From: Ralstonia pickettii DTP0602
Lineage (GTDB): Bacteria; Pseudomonadota; Gammaproteobacteria; Burkholderiales; Burkholderiaceae
Direction of reading: 5' to 3'
Assembly: GCA_000471925.1 (NCBI GenBank)
Contig: CP006668.1
Span: 1,302,001-1,366,000 of the forward strand
DNA: 64,000 bases
Below the pieces are notes generated by a model, which did not search any database, was not told where the DNA came from, and saw only the letters and a list, made by a program, of their open reading frames with translations. Positions 44,741 through 54,285 of this stretch are shown piece after piece. The position numbers and the translations under genes were made by a program. Position 1 is the first letter of the stretch, and every line of letters begins with the position of its first letter.

Positions 44741-45076
44741 ATGAAGCTGCGCTATCTCACCATCGGCCTGGCGCTTGCCTGCGCCTTCGGCACGCTGCAC
44801 GCCCAGACCTCGGGCAAGACCGACAAGTTCAATCCCTACACCGACGGCGCCAAGCAGGACAAATTCAGCCCGTACTCGGATGGCGCAAAAAGCGACAACG
44901 TGACCTCGCTGAATCCGGGTGCGCGACCTGACCAGCTGGAGCCGATTCAGGACGGTGCGCAGAAGTCCTTCGACTCCTACAGCCAGGGCGGCATGAAGAG
45001 CGGCAAGTTCGATACGTATTCCGACGGCGCCAGGAGTGGCAAGTTCGATACGTATTCGGAAGGGGCCAAAAAGTAA
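44741..45076 (+). CDS. Small exported protein with 12-residue tandem repeats
   Basis: 111 residues from ATG 44741 (GAGAGGAG upstream). The signal peptide is MKLRYLTIGLALACAFGTLH cleaved near HAQ. The mature protein is built of about eight units of ~12 residues of the type K-x-D-K-F-x-x-Y-x-D-G-A, for example KFNPYTDGAKQD, KFSPYSDGAKSD, KFDTYSDGARSG and KFDTYSEGAKK. Middle units are diverged. The last two units share an exact 20-base DNA repeat at a 36-base period. I do not recognise a named family. Confidence 0.78.
   Translation: MKLRYLTIGLALACAFGTLHAQTSGKTDKFNPYTDGAKQDKFSPYSDGAKSDNVTSLNPGARPDQLEPIQDGAQKSFDSYSQGGMKSGKFDTYSDGARSGKFDTYSEGAKK
45002..45057. repeat. 36-bp period tandem DNA repeat inside the repeat protein gene
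   Basis: GGCAAGTTCGATACGTATTC occurs at 45002-45021 and again at 45038-45057, encoding the last two protein units. Confidence 0.9.
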
Positions 45077-45442
45077 CACTGTATTAAGGGGTCCGCCGGG
45101 CGGCGGACCCGGATATCCAGCGAATTGTGAGGGGCCGGCAAGCATTGCCTACGCCGGGTGGGTGGCCGTGTGACCCCAACGCCCGCAAAGCCTTGCCTGG
45201 AGCGGCTTTCGGGCAACCTGGTGAACAATTTGTTTCAAACCTTGCGTGATCGAAACGTGACTTTGGCGTCTCGAATTGTTATGGTCTATTGCGCATCGCA
45301 ACAAACCAGACACATACCCCACGGGCCGTTCGCTTCGTGTCCGGGCCACGCCACTTCGCGCCGGGTCCGTCTCTTGCTGTGCCGTCCTTCGTTCCGACCG
45401 CCGATGCCGGTCACCCCGATTTAACCGCTCACCCTGGCATAC
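45077..45442. other. Intergenic region upstream of mdoG
   Basis: A hairpin GGGTCCGCC-GGGC-GGCGGACCC lies at 45089-45110 without T-tail. A more AT-rich stretch around 45220-45300 is the likely mdoG promoter zone. No gene seen. Confidence 0.45.
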
Positions 45443-47050
45443 ATGTCACAGACCGCCACGCCACACCTGTCCGCAACGCTATCCCGGCCCGCTCGCGCAA
45501 TCACCGCCGGCCCGGGCGCCCGCCACCGCGCGCAGCGCGCAGGCTTGCGGATTGCGGCATGGCTTGGCGGTGGCGCGCTGGCGCTGTGCGCCATGGCCGC
45601 GCATGCGTTCGACTTCGACACCGTGGCGGCGCGCGCGCGCCAGCTGGCGGCATCGCCGTACAAGGCGCCCCCGCAGAACCTGCCGCGCGAGTTGCGCGAG
45701 CTGTCCTACGAACGCTACCGTGAAATCGAATACAAGCCCGAACGTTTCGCCTGGCGCGGCACGCGCTCGCCGTTCGAGTTGTCGTTCTTCCACGAGGGCA
45801 TGGTGTTCGACCAGCCAGTGCGCATCCATGAAGTGGTGGGCAACAGCGTGCGCGAGTTCCGCTTCGACCCCTCTGCGTTCAACTACGGCCCGCACAAGGT
45901 GGATGCCGCCAAGCTCAAGACGCTGGGCTTCGCGGGCTTCCGCATCCTCTATCCGCTCAACGGCAAGCGCAAGGACGAGCTGGCGTCGTTCCTCGGCGCG
46001 AGCTATTTCCGCGCGCTCGGCAAGGACCAGTGGTATGGGCTGTCGGCGCGGGGGTTGGCGGTGGACACCGCGCTCAATTCGGGCGAGGAGTTCCCGCGCT
46101 TCGTCGAATACTGGATCGAACGCCCCGCGGCCAATGCCAAGGAGATCACGATCTACGCGCTGATGGATTCGCGCCGCATGAGCGGCGCGTACCGCTTCAC
46201 CATCAAGCCCGGTGAGGAGACCGCGATGGAGGTCAAGTCGCGCCTGTACCTGCGCGAGAACGTGACCAAGCTGGGGCTGGCGCCGCTGACCAGCATGTAC
46301 CTGTACGGCGAAAACCAGCCGTCGCCGGCGCAGGACTTCCGGCCCGAGGTGCATGACTCGGACGGCCTGTCGATCCACCTGGGCACGGGCGAATGGGTGT
46401 GGCGCCCGCTGGTCAATCCCAAGCGGCTGCTGGTGACGTCCTTCGCGGCGACCAACCCGCAGGGCTTCGGGCTGATGCAGCGCGACCGCAGCTTCAACAG
46501 CTACCAGGAACTCGGCGCGTGGTACGAGCGCCGGCCCAGCGGCTGGGTGCAGCCGCGCGGCAACTGGGGCTCGGGCCGGGTGGAGCTGGTGCTGATCCCG
46601 ACGCCGGACGAGACCAACGACAACATCGTCGCGTACTGGGTGCCGGACAACCCGCCCAAGCCGAAGCAACCCTTCGACTATGAATACCGGCTGCTGTGGC
46701 AAAAGGACGGCGAACAACAGCCGCCGCTGTCGTGGGTGACCCAGACCCGTCTGGGCCAGGGCCAGACCCGCAACAAGGAGGACATGAGCTTTTCGCTGGT
46801 GGTGGACTTCGAAGGCCCGTCCTTCCGCAGGCTGCCGGCTGACGTTCGCATCGACCCGGTGGTTTCGGCCGATGCCAACGGTGAATTGCTGAAGACGTCG
46901 GTGCAACGCAATGAGGCGACCGGCGGCTGGCGCATGACCATGGTGATGCGACGCAAGGACGAAACCAAGCCGGTAGAGTTGCGCGGCTATCTTCGCAACG
47001 GCAATACAACCCTATCCGAGACGTGGAGCTACATCTTACCCCCCGGCTAA
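45443..47050 (+). CDS. mdoG: Glucan biosynthesis protein G
   Basis: 535-residue periplasmic protein for osmoregulated periplasmic glucan synthesis. The N-terminal signal region has GLRIAAWLGGGALALCAMAA and ends near AHAFDF. Family marks follow: QLAASPYKAPPQNLPRELRE, YREIEYKPERFAW, FELSFFHEGMVFDQPV, GASYFRALGKDQWYGLSARG, FPRFVEYWIERP, and SDGLSIHLGTGEWVWRPL. It precedes mdoH, whose GTG start at 47023 lies inside its 3' end. The two should be translated together. Confidence 0.95.
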   Translation: MSQTATPHLSATLSRPARAITAGPGARHRAQRAGLRIAAWLGGGALALCAMAAHAFDFDTVAARARQLAASPYKAPPQNLPRELRELSYERYREIEYKPERFAWRGTRSPFELSFFHEGMVFDQPVRIHEVVGNSVREFRFDPSAFNYGPHKVDAAKLKTLGFAGFRILYPLNGKRKDELASFLGASYFRALGKDQWYGLSARGLAVDTALNSGEEFPRFVEYWIERPAANAKEITIYALMDSRRMSGAYRFTIKPGEETAMEVKSRLYLRENVTKLGLAPLTSMYLYGENQPSPAQDFRPEVHDSDGLSIHLGTGEWVWRPLVNPKRLLVTSFAATNPQGFGLMQRDRSFNSYQELGAWYERRPSGWVQPRGNWGSGRVELVLIPTPDETNDNIVAYWVPDNPPKPKQPFDYEYRLLWQKDGEQQPPLSWVTQTRLGQGQTRNKEDMSFSLVVDFEGPSFRRLPADVRIDPVVSADANGELLKTSVQRNEATGGWRMTMVMRRKDETKPVELRGYLRNGNTTLSETWSYILPPG

Positions 47051-49641
47051 AGCAGCGACCGGCCCAGGCGGCGGCATGCGAGCGCTATGTCGACCGCCTG
47101 CCCGTATCGCCTGAAGTGCGCAGCGAACTGCTGGCAGACGGCCCAAGCGCCGCGGCCACGCCTGCCGCACCCCTGACACCCGTGGCATCCGGTGCCCCCG
47201 TGATATCCGTCACTCCGGACGGCCGCGACGCGCAGGACGCGATCGCGCGCCTGCAGTCGCGCCTTGCGGCCAAGGACACGCCGGCCGCGCAGGGCGGCAG
47301 CGCCTACGCCTCCGTTGGCCGCCGTTTCACGATGGCGTACGGCAATCCGCAGGTAGGCGGCGAATCGCTGCTGCAGCGGCGCGAAGACGGCACCGTCAAG
47401 GTCGACACCGGCCCCGAGCCCGAGCGCAGTTCGATGGTGCCGCGCCAGTGGCCGCCGCATATCGTCACCGGCTGGCTGCGCAATACCTGGCGCCGCATGC
47501 TGGGCCGCCCGCCGGTGCCCGAGACCTGGGACACCCTGCACGACGGCCCCGATGCCGAAGGCAAGTGGCACCCGGCGGGCTCGCACCGCCGCTGGTTCCT
47601 GCTGGGCCTGGTCGTGATCCAGACCGTGCTGGCCACGTACTTCATGACCAGCGTGCTGCCGTACCACGGCGCCGACCCGCTCGAGATCGCGGTCCTGGGG
47701 CTGTTCGCCATCCTGTTCTCGTGGGTGTCAGCCGGTTTCTGGACGGCGATGATGGGCTTCCTTGTGCTGGCCAAGGGCGGCGACCGCCACCTGATCTCGC
47801 GCTCGGCCGCGCCTGACGGGCCGCTCGCGCCCGAGGCGCGCACCGCGATCATCATGCCGATCTGCAATGAGGACGTGACCCGCGTGTTCGCGGGCTTGCG
47901 CGCCACTTATGAATCGATGGCGCGCACCAGCCACCTGGCCAACTTCGATTTCATCGTGCTGTCGGACAGCGGCAACCCCGACCTGCGCACCGCCGAGCAC
48001 GATGCGTGGATGGAACTGTGCCGCGCGGTCGGCGGCTTCGGCCGCATCTTCTACCGCTGGCGCCGCCACCGCGTGAAGCGCAAGACCGGCAACGTGGCCG
48101 ACTTCTGCCGCCGCTGGGGCAGCAAGTACCGCTACATGGTGGTGCTCGATGCCGACAGCGTGATGAGCGGCGACTGCCTGGCCACGCTGGTGCGGCTGAT
48201 GGAAGCCAACCCCGGCGCCGGCATCATCCAGACCGCGCCGCTGGCGGTGGGCCGCGAAACGCTCTATGCGCGCGTGCAGCAGTTCGCCACGCGCGTGTAC
48301 GGGCCGCTGTTTACCGCGGGGCTGCACTACTGGCAGCTCGGTGAATCGCACTACTGGGGCCACAACGCCATCATCCGCGTCAAGCCGTTCATCGAGCATT
48401 GCGCGCTGGCGCCGCTGCCGGGCCGTGGCCCGCTCTCGGGCGAGATCCTGTCGCACGACTTCGTCGAAGCCGCGCTGATGCGCCGCGCGGGGTGGGGCGT
48501 GTGGATTGCCTACGACCTGGAAGGCTCGTACGAAGAACTGCCGCCAAACCTGCTGGACGAGGTCAAGCGCGACCGCCGCTGGTGCCAGGGCAACCTGATG
48601 AACTTCCGGCTGTGGCTCAAGCAGGGTTTCCACGTGGTGCACCGCGCGGTGTTCCTGACCGGCATCATGGCCTACCTGTCGGCGCCGCTGTGGCTGCTGT
48701 TCCTGCTGCTGTCCACCGCGATGCTGGCCAAGCACGCGCTGGTGCCGCCGGAGTACTTCACGCAGCAGTACCAGTTGTTCCCGACCTGGCCCGAGTGGCA
48801 TCCCGAAAAGGCGCTGGCGCTGTTCTCCGCCACCGCGACGCTGCTGTTCCTGCCCAAGCTGGCCAGCGTGGTGCTGCTGATGAAGCAGGCGCGGCGCTAC
48901 GGTGGCGCGGTGCAGCTGTTCGCCAGCATGCTGATCGAGGTGCTGCTGTCCGCGCTGCTGGCGCCTACGCGCATGCTGTTCCACACCAAGTTCGTGATCG
49001 CGGCGTACAGCGGATGGGGCATCTCGTGGAAGTCGCCGCCGCGTGAAGACGCGGAGACGTCCTGGGGCGAGGCCTTCCGCCGCCACGGCTGGCATACCGC
49101 GCTGGGGCTGGCATGGGGCGGGCTGGTGTACTGGCTGAACCCGTCCTACGTGCTGTGGCTGCTGCCAATCGTCGGCTCGCTGGCGCTGTCGATCCCGCTG
49201 TCGGTGATGTTGTCGCGGGTGTCGTTCGGACGTGCCTCGCGCAATGCGGGGCTGTTCATGATCCCCGAGGAGACGCTGGTTCCGCGCGAGATCGTCGAGA
49301 CGCAGCAGCATGTTGAGAATGCCGCGGAGACGCCGGACTTTGTCGATGCCGTGGTCGACCCGGTCACCAACGCACTGATGTGCGCGACCGCCACGCCGCG
49401 CACCATCCAGCCGGATTCGGCACGGAAGCGCCACGAGGGGCTGGTCGTGCATGCGCTGACCCATGGGCCGCGCGCGCTGACCCCGGCGCAGAAGCATATG
49501 CTGCTGGGCAACCCGTTCGCGCTGGCGCGCCTGCATGAACTGGTGTGGGGCTCGCCGCTGGCCGATGCCGGCTGGAAGGACACGCGCGTGCTGATGCGGC
49601 GCGCCGCCAACGTTCTGCCGCTGCGTCCGCGCGCGGCCTGA
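47023..49641 (+). CDS. mdoH: Glucans biosynthesis glucosyltransferase H
   Basis: 872-residue inner-membrane GT2-type glucosyltransferase that builds the beta-1,2-linked backbone of periplasmic glucans. Hydrophobic segments flank a cytoplasmic catalytic domain with AIIMPICNEDVTRVFAGLRA, the nucleotide-binding DADSVMSGDC, and the KRDRRWCQGNLMNFRLW motif. Further membrane helices follow, with a C-terminal tail ending near residue 872. I take the start at GTG 47023, overlapping mdoG by 28 bases, because no ATG gives a better N-terminus. A hairpin follows at 49676-49708. Confidence 0.93.
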   Translation: MELHLTPRLKQRPAQAAACERYVDRLPVSPEVRSELLADGPSAAATPAAPLTPVASGAPVISVTPDGRDAQDAIARLQSRLAAKDTPAAQGGSAYASVGRRFTMAYGNPQVGGESLLQRREDGTVKVDTGPEPERSSMVPRQWPPHIVTGWLRNTWRRMLGRPPVPETWDTLHDGPDAEGKWHPAGSHRRWFLLGLVVIQTVLATYFMTSVLPYHGADPLEIAVLGLFAILFSWVSAGFWTAMMGFLVLAKGGDRHLISRSAAPDGPLAPEARTAIIMPICNEDVTRVFAGLRATYESMARTSHLANFDFIVLSDSGNPDLRTAEHDAWMELCRAVGGFGRIFYRWRRHRVKRKTGNVADFCRRWGSKYRYMVVLDADSVMSGDCLATLVRLMEANPGAGIIQTAPLAVGRETLYARVQQFATRVYGPLFTAGLHYWQLGESHYWGHNAIIRVKPFIEHCALAPLPGRGPLSGEILSHDFVEAALMRRAGWGVWIAYDLEGSYEELPPNLLDEVKRDRRWCQGNLMNFRLWLKQGFHVVHRAVFLTGIMAYLSAPLWLLFLLLSTAMLAKHALVPPEYFTQQYQLFPTWPEWHPEKALALFSATATLLFLPKLASVVLLMKQARRYGGAVQLFASMLIEVLLSALLAPTRMLFHTKFVIAAYSGWGISWKSPPREDAETSWGEAFRRHGWHTALGLAWGGLVYWLNPSYVLWLLPIVGSLALSIPLSVMLSRVSFGRASRNAGLFMIPEETLVPREIVETQQHVENAAETPDFVDAVVDPVTNALMCATATPRTIQPDSARKRHEGLVVHALTHGPRALTPAQKHMLLGNPFALARLHELVWGSPLADAGWKDTRVLMRRAANVLPLRPRAA

Positions 49642-49675
49642 GGCACGCAGCCGAAAGCGGCAACAGCAGCAAAAT

Positions 49676-49708
49676 CGACAACGGCCCGCTTCATGCGGGC
49701 CGTTGTCG
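49676..49708. terminator. Hairpin after mdoH
   Basis: A perfect 14-bp stem CGACAACGGCCCGC / GCGGGCCGTTGTCG with loop TTCAT. The T-run is poor, so termination may need help. It also faces the convergent gene ending at 49755. Confidence 0.7.
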
Positions 49709-49754
49709 TTGGCTGCAACCAATCTCCTGTTGCAACCGATTCTTGTTATCGTGT

Positions 49755-50351
49755 TCAGCGCAGCGCGGCGGTGCAGATCGGCGAGTTGATATAGACGTCG
49801 CCCACGCGGCGCTCGCCGCGGTCCTTGCGCGTCATATAGCGGAACATCAGGCTGACGCCAAGCTTGGTCAGGATTTCCACGTCGCGGTTTGCGCAGATAT
49901 TGCGCTGCAGCGGCGCGGCGTAATTGACCTCGAAGCTGGCCAGGTCCAGCATCGGCCCGCGATAGTTGGTGAGTTCAAGCTGGAACAGCACGTGCTTGCC
50001 CGGGATCGACTGGCAGCGGCGCAGGCGCGTCTCGCCATCGATCTCGATCGGCAGGGCGTCGTTGAGCTGGCGGCAGGCGCGCGCCAGCACGTTGTCCGGG
50101 CGCGCGGTGCTGCGCAGAAGTTCGGGCACGCCCGCGGCGCCGGTGTTCTGGCCGGTGGCCGCGCCCTTGAGCATGCGCGACAAGGCCTCGGCTTCATCGA
50201 TCACTGGGGCGACCGGCGCCGAGGCGGCGGCGTTGCGCGTCAGTGCCGGCGCGGCCGTGGCCATCAATGGCACGGGTAGCACCCACAGCAGCGCAGCCGC
50301 GAGTGCGGCCGGGCCAAGCGAAGCGGAAAGCGGCGTTTGTCGTATTCTCAT
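49755..50351 (-). CDS. Exported hypothetical protein
   Basis: 198 residues from ATG 50351 (MRIRQTPLSASL). The hydrophobic signal LAAALLWVLPVPLMATAAPA is followed by an Ala-rich linker. The mature part has ACRQLNDALPIEIDGETRLR, HVLFQLELTNYRGPMLDLAS and RKDRGERRVGDVYINSPIC. Three cysteines are spread along it. I do not recognise a family. It is convergent to mdoH. Confidence 0.7.
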   Translation of the reverse strand: MRIRQTPLSASLGPAALAAALLWVLPVPLMATAAPALTRNAAASAPVAPVIDEAEALSRMLKGAATGQNTGAAGVPELLRSTARPDNVLARACRQLNDALPIEIDGETRLRRCQSIPGKHVLFQLELTNYRGPMLDLASFEVNYAAPLQRNICANRDVEILTKLGVSLMFRYMTRKDRGERRVGDVYINSPICTAALR

Positions 50352-50793
50352 GCAAGCTAACGTTGCCGGGACCGGTACTGTCGTCCGTCTCTGCGTGGCC
50401 GCCGGCGCTCTGGCGATCTCTCTCGCGCCGACAGGCTCGCATTGTACTCTCCACCCCGGCAGGCGTGAAAGGCACGGCACACTGCGAGGACGTCCGGATT
50501 GCATCGGGAGCGCGTTTTTGCTGCATGCATGCAAGCGCTTGCCTGATATCACTATCCAACAAAAATGCCAGGCATGCCATCTTCATCGAAGCCGGCGTTG
50601 GCGTGGCGTTGCCATGGTGCGCGACCGAACTTTCCGGCGCTCAACACCAGTTTTCCTGAACGACAGTTTCAAACCGCAGCACGCCCGAGCCGCAGCGTTT
50701 TCGTTATGCTGTGCAACAATTGTCCTTTGCACGCGTTGCACGGCCGGCTGTTTCACAAGCAGGCCGGCTGCGCGTGACCACCGCCGTTCCCGG
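50352..50793. other. Intergenic region between divergent genes
   Basis: About 440 bases with no gene I can support. It should hold promoters for the exported protein (minus) and the Bcr/CflA exporter (plus). Some AT-rich patches lie near 50540-50580 and 50640-50740. Confidence 0.45.
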
Positions 50794-52008
50794 ATGCCTT
50801 CCATGTCTCGTTCTCCGAGCGCTGCCTCGCCGGCGCGCTTTCCCGCCTGGCTGCTGATCTGCGGCTCGCTGATGGCGATCGCGCCGCTGTCGATCGACAT
50901 GTACCTGCCCAGCTTCCCGTCGCTGGCCGGCGATCTCGGCGTGGACATCGGCCAGGTGCAGCTCACGCTCGGCACCTTCCTGGTGGGGCTGGCGCTGGGG
51001 CAGGCGTTCTACGGGCCGTTCAGCGATCGTTTCGGGCGCAAGCCGCCGCTGTATGTCGGGCTGGGCCTCTATGTGGTGGCCGCCGTTGGCTGCGCGCTGG
51101 CGCGCAACGTGGAGTCGCTGATGCTGTGGCGCTTCCTGCAGGCGCTGGGCGGCTGCGCGGGCATGGTGATGGCGCGCGCGGTGATCCGCGACCGGCTCGA
51201 GGCGCATGAATCCGCGCGCGCGTTCTCGTCGCTGATGCTGGTGATGGGGCTGGCGCCGATCCTCGCGCCGATCCTCGGTGGGGCGATCCTGACGGCGTCG
51301 GGCTGGCGCACGATCTTCTGGGTGCTGGCGGCGGCCGGGACCATGATCCTGCTGCTGGTGCACTGGCGCATGGAGGAATCGCTGGACCACAGCCGTGCGG
51401 CGCCGCTGCGGCTCGGCACCGTGGCCAGGAGCTATGCCGAACTGCTGCGCGACCGCGAATTCCTGGGCTATTCGCTGTCAGCCGGCTTCGGCTCGGCGGG
51501 CATGTTCGCCTATATCTCCGGCTCGCCGTTCGTGCTGATCGAGCTGCATGGCATCGCGGCGTCGCACTACGGCTTTGTGTTCGGCGCCAATGCGCTGGGG
51601 CTGATCGCGATGTCGCAGCTCAATGGCCGGCTGGTGCGCGGCCGCTCGCTCGACCATGTGCTGGGGCGCGCGCTGCTGGGGGCGTGCGCGGCAGGGATCG
51701 GGCTGGCTGTCGCGGCGCTCGCGGGCGTGGCCGTGCTGCCGGTGCTGCTGGCCGGTTTTTTCGTCTTTATTGCGGCCCTGGGTTGTGTCACCCCGAATGC
51801 GTCGGCGCTGGCGCTGGCGCACCAGGGCCATCGCGCCGGCACAGCCTCGGCGCTGATGGGCACGCTGCAGTTTTCACTGGGCACGCTGGGCGGCGGTGCC
51901 GTCAGCGTGTGGCGCGACGGCACCGCGTTGCCGCTGGCGGTGGTGATGGCGGTATGCGGTATCGGCGCGGTGCTGATGCGGCATTACGGCCGCTCTGGCA
52001 CGCGCTGA
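50794..52008 (+). CDS. Bcr/CflA-family MFS drug/sulfonamide exporter
   Basis: 404 residues from ATG 50794; ATG 50803 is an alternative. Twelve hydrophobic segments. Family marks are SIDMYLPSFPSLAGDLG after TM1, GQAFYGPFSDRFGRKPPLYV, RFLQALGGCAGMVMARAVIR and LILAPILAP-type steps (LAPILAPILGGAIL). The Bcr/CflA group exports bicyclomycin, sulfonamides or cysteine-type compounds. The specific substrate is unknown here. Confidence 0.9.
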   Translation: MPSMSRSPSAASPARFPAWLLICGSLMAIAPLSIDMYLPSFPSLAGDLGVDIGQVQLTLGTFLVGLALGQAFYGPFSDRFGRKPPLYVGLGLYVVAAVGCALARNVESLMLWRFLQALGGCAGMVMARAVIRDRLEAHESARAFSSLMLVMGLAPILAPILGGAILTASGWRTIFWVLAAAGTMILLLVHWRMEESLDHSRAAPLRLGTVARSYAELLRDREFLGYSLSAGFGSAGMFAYISGSPFVLIELHGIAASHYGFVFGANALGLIAMSQLNGRLVRGRSLDHVLGRALLGACAAGIGLAVAALAGVAVLPVLLAGFFVFIAALGCVTPNASALALAHQGHRAGTASALMGTLQFSLGTLGGGAVSVWRDGTALPLAVVMAVCGIGAVLMRHYGRSGTR

Positions 52009-52033
52009 TGCCGCCCGCCGACGTCGGCCAGCC

Positions 52034-52864
52034 TCAGGCCGCCGCGGCCTGCTGCACCACCACCATGTGCGCCGGCATGGGCGCGGCATAGCCGGCCTGG
52101 CCGAAGCATTCGCGGAGGACGCGGTTGGTGTCGAAATAGACCTGCCAATAGTGGTCGTTGTGGCAGTGGGGGCGTACCGCCAGTACCGGGCCGACCAGCG
52201 TGAACTCCAGGATCTCCACGTCGACGGGGGGCTCGGCCAGCACGTTGGGGATCTGTGCGATGCGCTCCTTCAACAGCGCCACCGCCTCGGCCACGTCGGT
52301 GCTCCCCGCCAGCTGCGCTTTCAGTTCCACGCGCCGGAATGCATTGGCCGTGAAGTTCTGGATGGTGTCGCTGAAGATCTTGTTGTTGCCGACCACGGTC
52401 TGGACGTTGTCGGGCGTGTCCAGGCTGGTCGCGAACAGGCCGATCTCGCGCACCGTGCCGGTGACGCCGCCGATGGTGACGAAGTCTCCGACCTTGAACG
52501 GCCGCAGCACCACCAGGAACGCACCTGCGGCGAAGTTCGACATCAGGCCCGACCAGGCCATGCCGATAGCCACGCCGGCGGCGGCAATCAGTGCGGCAAA
52601 GGTGGTGGTCTGGATGCCGAAGTAGCCGAGGATGCCGATCACCAGCACCACGTTCAGCGTCACGGTGACGATCGAGCCGACATAGCGCAGCAGCGTCGGA
52701 TCGACCTTCTGCTTGCCGAGCGCGTTCTGCACCATGCGCACGACAAAGTGGATCAGCCATCGGCCAATGACCCAGAAGGCGAGGGCGGCGAGGATCTTGA
52801 CCCCGAACTGCGTGGCATAGGCGACAACCAGGGTCTTGAGGTTGTCCAGCGTGGTGGCTTCCAT
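52034..52864 (-). CDS. mscS: Small-conductance MscS-type mechanosensitive channel
   Basis: 276 residues from ATG 52864 (MEATTLDNLKTL), close to the E. coli MscS length. Three membrane segments, the pore helix AALIAAAGVAIGMAWSGLMS with NFAAGAFLVVLRPFKVGDFV, then the beta domain GVTGTVREIGLFATSLDTPD and NNKIFSDTIQNFTANAFRRV. Located in the inner membrane, it relieves turgor. It is distinct from the long MscS-family protein at 42272-44029. Convergent to the Bcr/CflA gene. Confidence 0.93.
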   Translation of the reverse strand: MEATTLDNLKTLVVAYATQFGVKILAALAFWVIGRWLIHFVVRMVQNALGKQKVDPTLLRYVGSIVTVTLNVVLVIGILGYFGIQTTTFAALIAAAGVAIGMAWSGLMSNFAAGAFLVVLRPFKVGDFVTIGGVTGTVREIGLFATSLDTPDNVQTVVGNNKIFSDTIQNFTANAFRRVELKAQLAGSTDVAEAVALLKERIAQIPNVLAEPPVDVEILEFTLVGPVLAVRPHCHNDHYWQVYFDTNRVLRECFGQAGYAAPMPAHMVVVQQAAAA

Positions 52865-53082
52865 CGGCGTTTCCTTTCGGTTTGGGGAGTCCGCCCGGCT
52901 GCCGGCGGCAACATCCATACCGATTTTGCCGGCTACTGGGTGCAAGCCCTGCGCGCTGACGCGGCGCAATACGAGGGCACGGCAATTATTGGAACGCCGT
53001 GCGGGGAAGTGCAAGCAAATAATCGTGAAGGCAAGCTGCGTCCGGGCAGCTTGCCTGTCTGAATCTGGCCGTCCCGCCGGGG

Positions 53083-54285
53083 TTACCAGTTGGTTTCACG
53101 CTCCGGTGTCGCGGAAATCCGATGCAGCGTCAGGTCGGCGCCATTGAATTCGCCCTCGGCGTCGAGCCGGATGCCCACCAGCTTCTTCAGCGTGCCGTAT
53201 ACCAGGGTGCCGCCGGCCAGCGCAATCGCGATGCCGAGCGTGGTGCCGATCGCCTGCGCGCCCAGCGACACGCCGCCCAGCCCGCCCAGCGCCTTCGCGC
53301 CGAAAATGCCCGCGGCGATGCCGCCCCAGGCGCCGCACAGGCCGTGCAGCGGCCACACGCCGAGCACGTCATCGATATGCCATTTGTTCTGCGCCAGCGT
53401 AAACAGGTAGACAAAGAGCGCGCCGGCCACACCGCCGGTGATCAGCGCCCCCAGCGGGTGCATCAGGTCCGAGCCCGCGCACACGGCCACCAGCCCCGCC
53501 AAGGGGCCGTTGTAGGCAAAGCCGGGATCGTTGCGCCCGGCCGCCCAGGCCGCCAGCGTGCCGCCGGCCATCGCCATCAGTGAATTGATTGCCACCAGGC
53601 CGCTGATCTTGTCGACCGTCTGCGCGCTCATCACGTTGAAGCCGAACCAGCCCACCGCCAGCACCCAGGCGCCCAGCGCCAGGAAGGGGATGTTCGACGG
53701 CGGATGGGCGCTGATGCGGCCATCCTTCTGGTAGCGCCCGCGCCGTGCGCCCAGCAGCAGCACCGCGGGCAGTGCGATCCAGCCGCCCACCGCATGCACT
53801 ACCACGGAGCCGGCAAAGTCGTGGAACGGCGCGCCGGTCACGTGCGTGATCCAGTCCTGGATGCCGTAGCGCTGGTTCCAGGCTATGCCCTCGAAGAACG
53901 GATAGACAAAGCCCACCAGCACAAAGGTGGCGACCAATTGCGGATTGAAGCGCGAACGCTCGGCAATACCGCCCGAGATAATCGCCGGAATGGCCGCGGC
54001 AAATGTCGCCAGGAAAAAGAACTTGACCAGTTCGTAACCGCTTTTCTGGGCCAGGGTTTCTGCGCCGGCCATGAATTGCACACCATAGGCGATGGTGTAG
54101 CCAATAAAGAAATAGGCGATTGTCGAAACCGCAAAATCCACCAGAATCTTCACCAGCGCATTGACCTGGTTCTTCTTGCGCACCGTGCCCAGTTCGAGAA
54201 AGGCAAAGCCGGCGTGCATGGCCAGCACCATGATGGCGCCAAGCAGTATAAACATGGCGTCGGTGCCAGTCTTCCAGTTGTCCAT
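53083..54285 (-). CDS. amtB: Ammonium transporter AmtB
   Basis: 400 residues from ATG 54285 (GAGGTGA upstream). Eleven membrane helices; Amt marks are NQVNALVKILVDFAVSTIAY, HDFAGSVVVHAVGGWIALPA (with a pore histidine), SNIPFLALGAWVLAVGWFGF, and DVLGVWPLHGLCGAWGGIAA (second pore histidine region). It conducts ammonium under nitrogen limitation. The partner PII gene glnK that often accompanies amtB is not beside it; the neighbour is hupB, divergent. A candidate sigma-54 promoter lies at 54319-54334. Confidence 0.95.
   Translation of the reverse strand: MDNWKTGTDAMFILLGAIMVLAMHAGFAFLELGTVRKKNQVNALVKILVDFAVSTIAYFFIGYTIAYGVQFMAGAETLAQKSGYELVKFFFLATFAAAIPAIISGGIAERSRFNPQLVATFVLVGFVYPFFEGIAWNQRYGIQDWITHVTGAPFHDFAGSVVVHAVGGWIALPAVLLLGARRGRYQKDGRISAHPPSNIPFLALGAWVLAVGWFGFNVMSAQTVDKISGLVAINSLMAMAGGTLAAWAAGRNDPGFAYNGPLAGLVAVCAGSDLMHPLGALITGGVAGALFVYLFTLAQNKWHIDDVLGVWPLHGLCGAWGGIAAGIFGAKALGGLGGVSLGAQAIGTTLGIAIALAGGTLVYGTLKKLVGIRLDAEGEFNGADLTLHRISATPERETNW

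Noticed and set aside
47728..49722. Long minus-strand frame opposite mdoH
   Set aside because: Shadow of mdoH codons.
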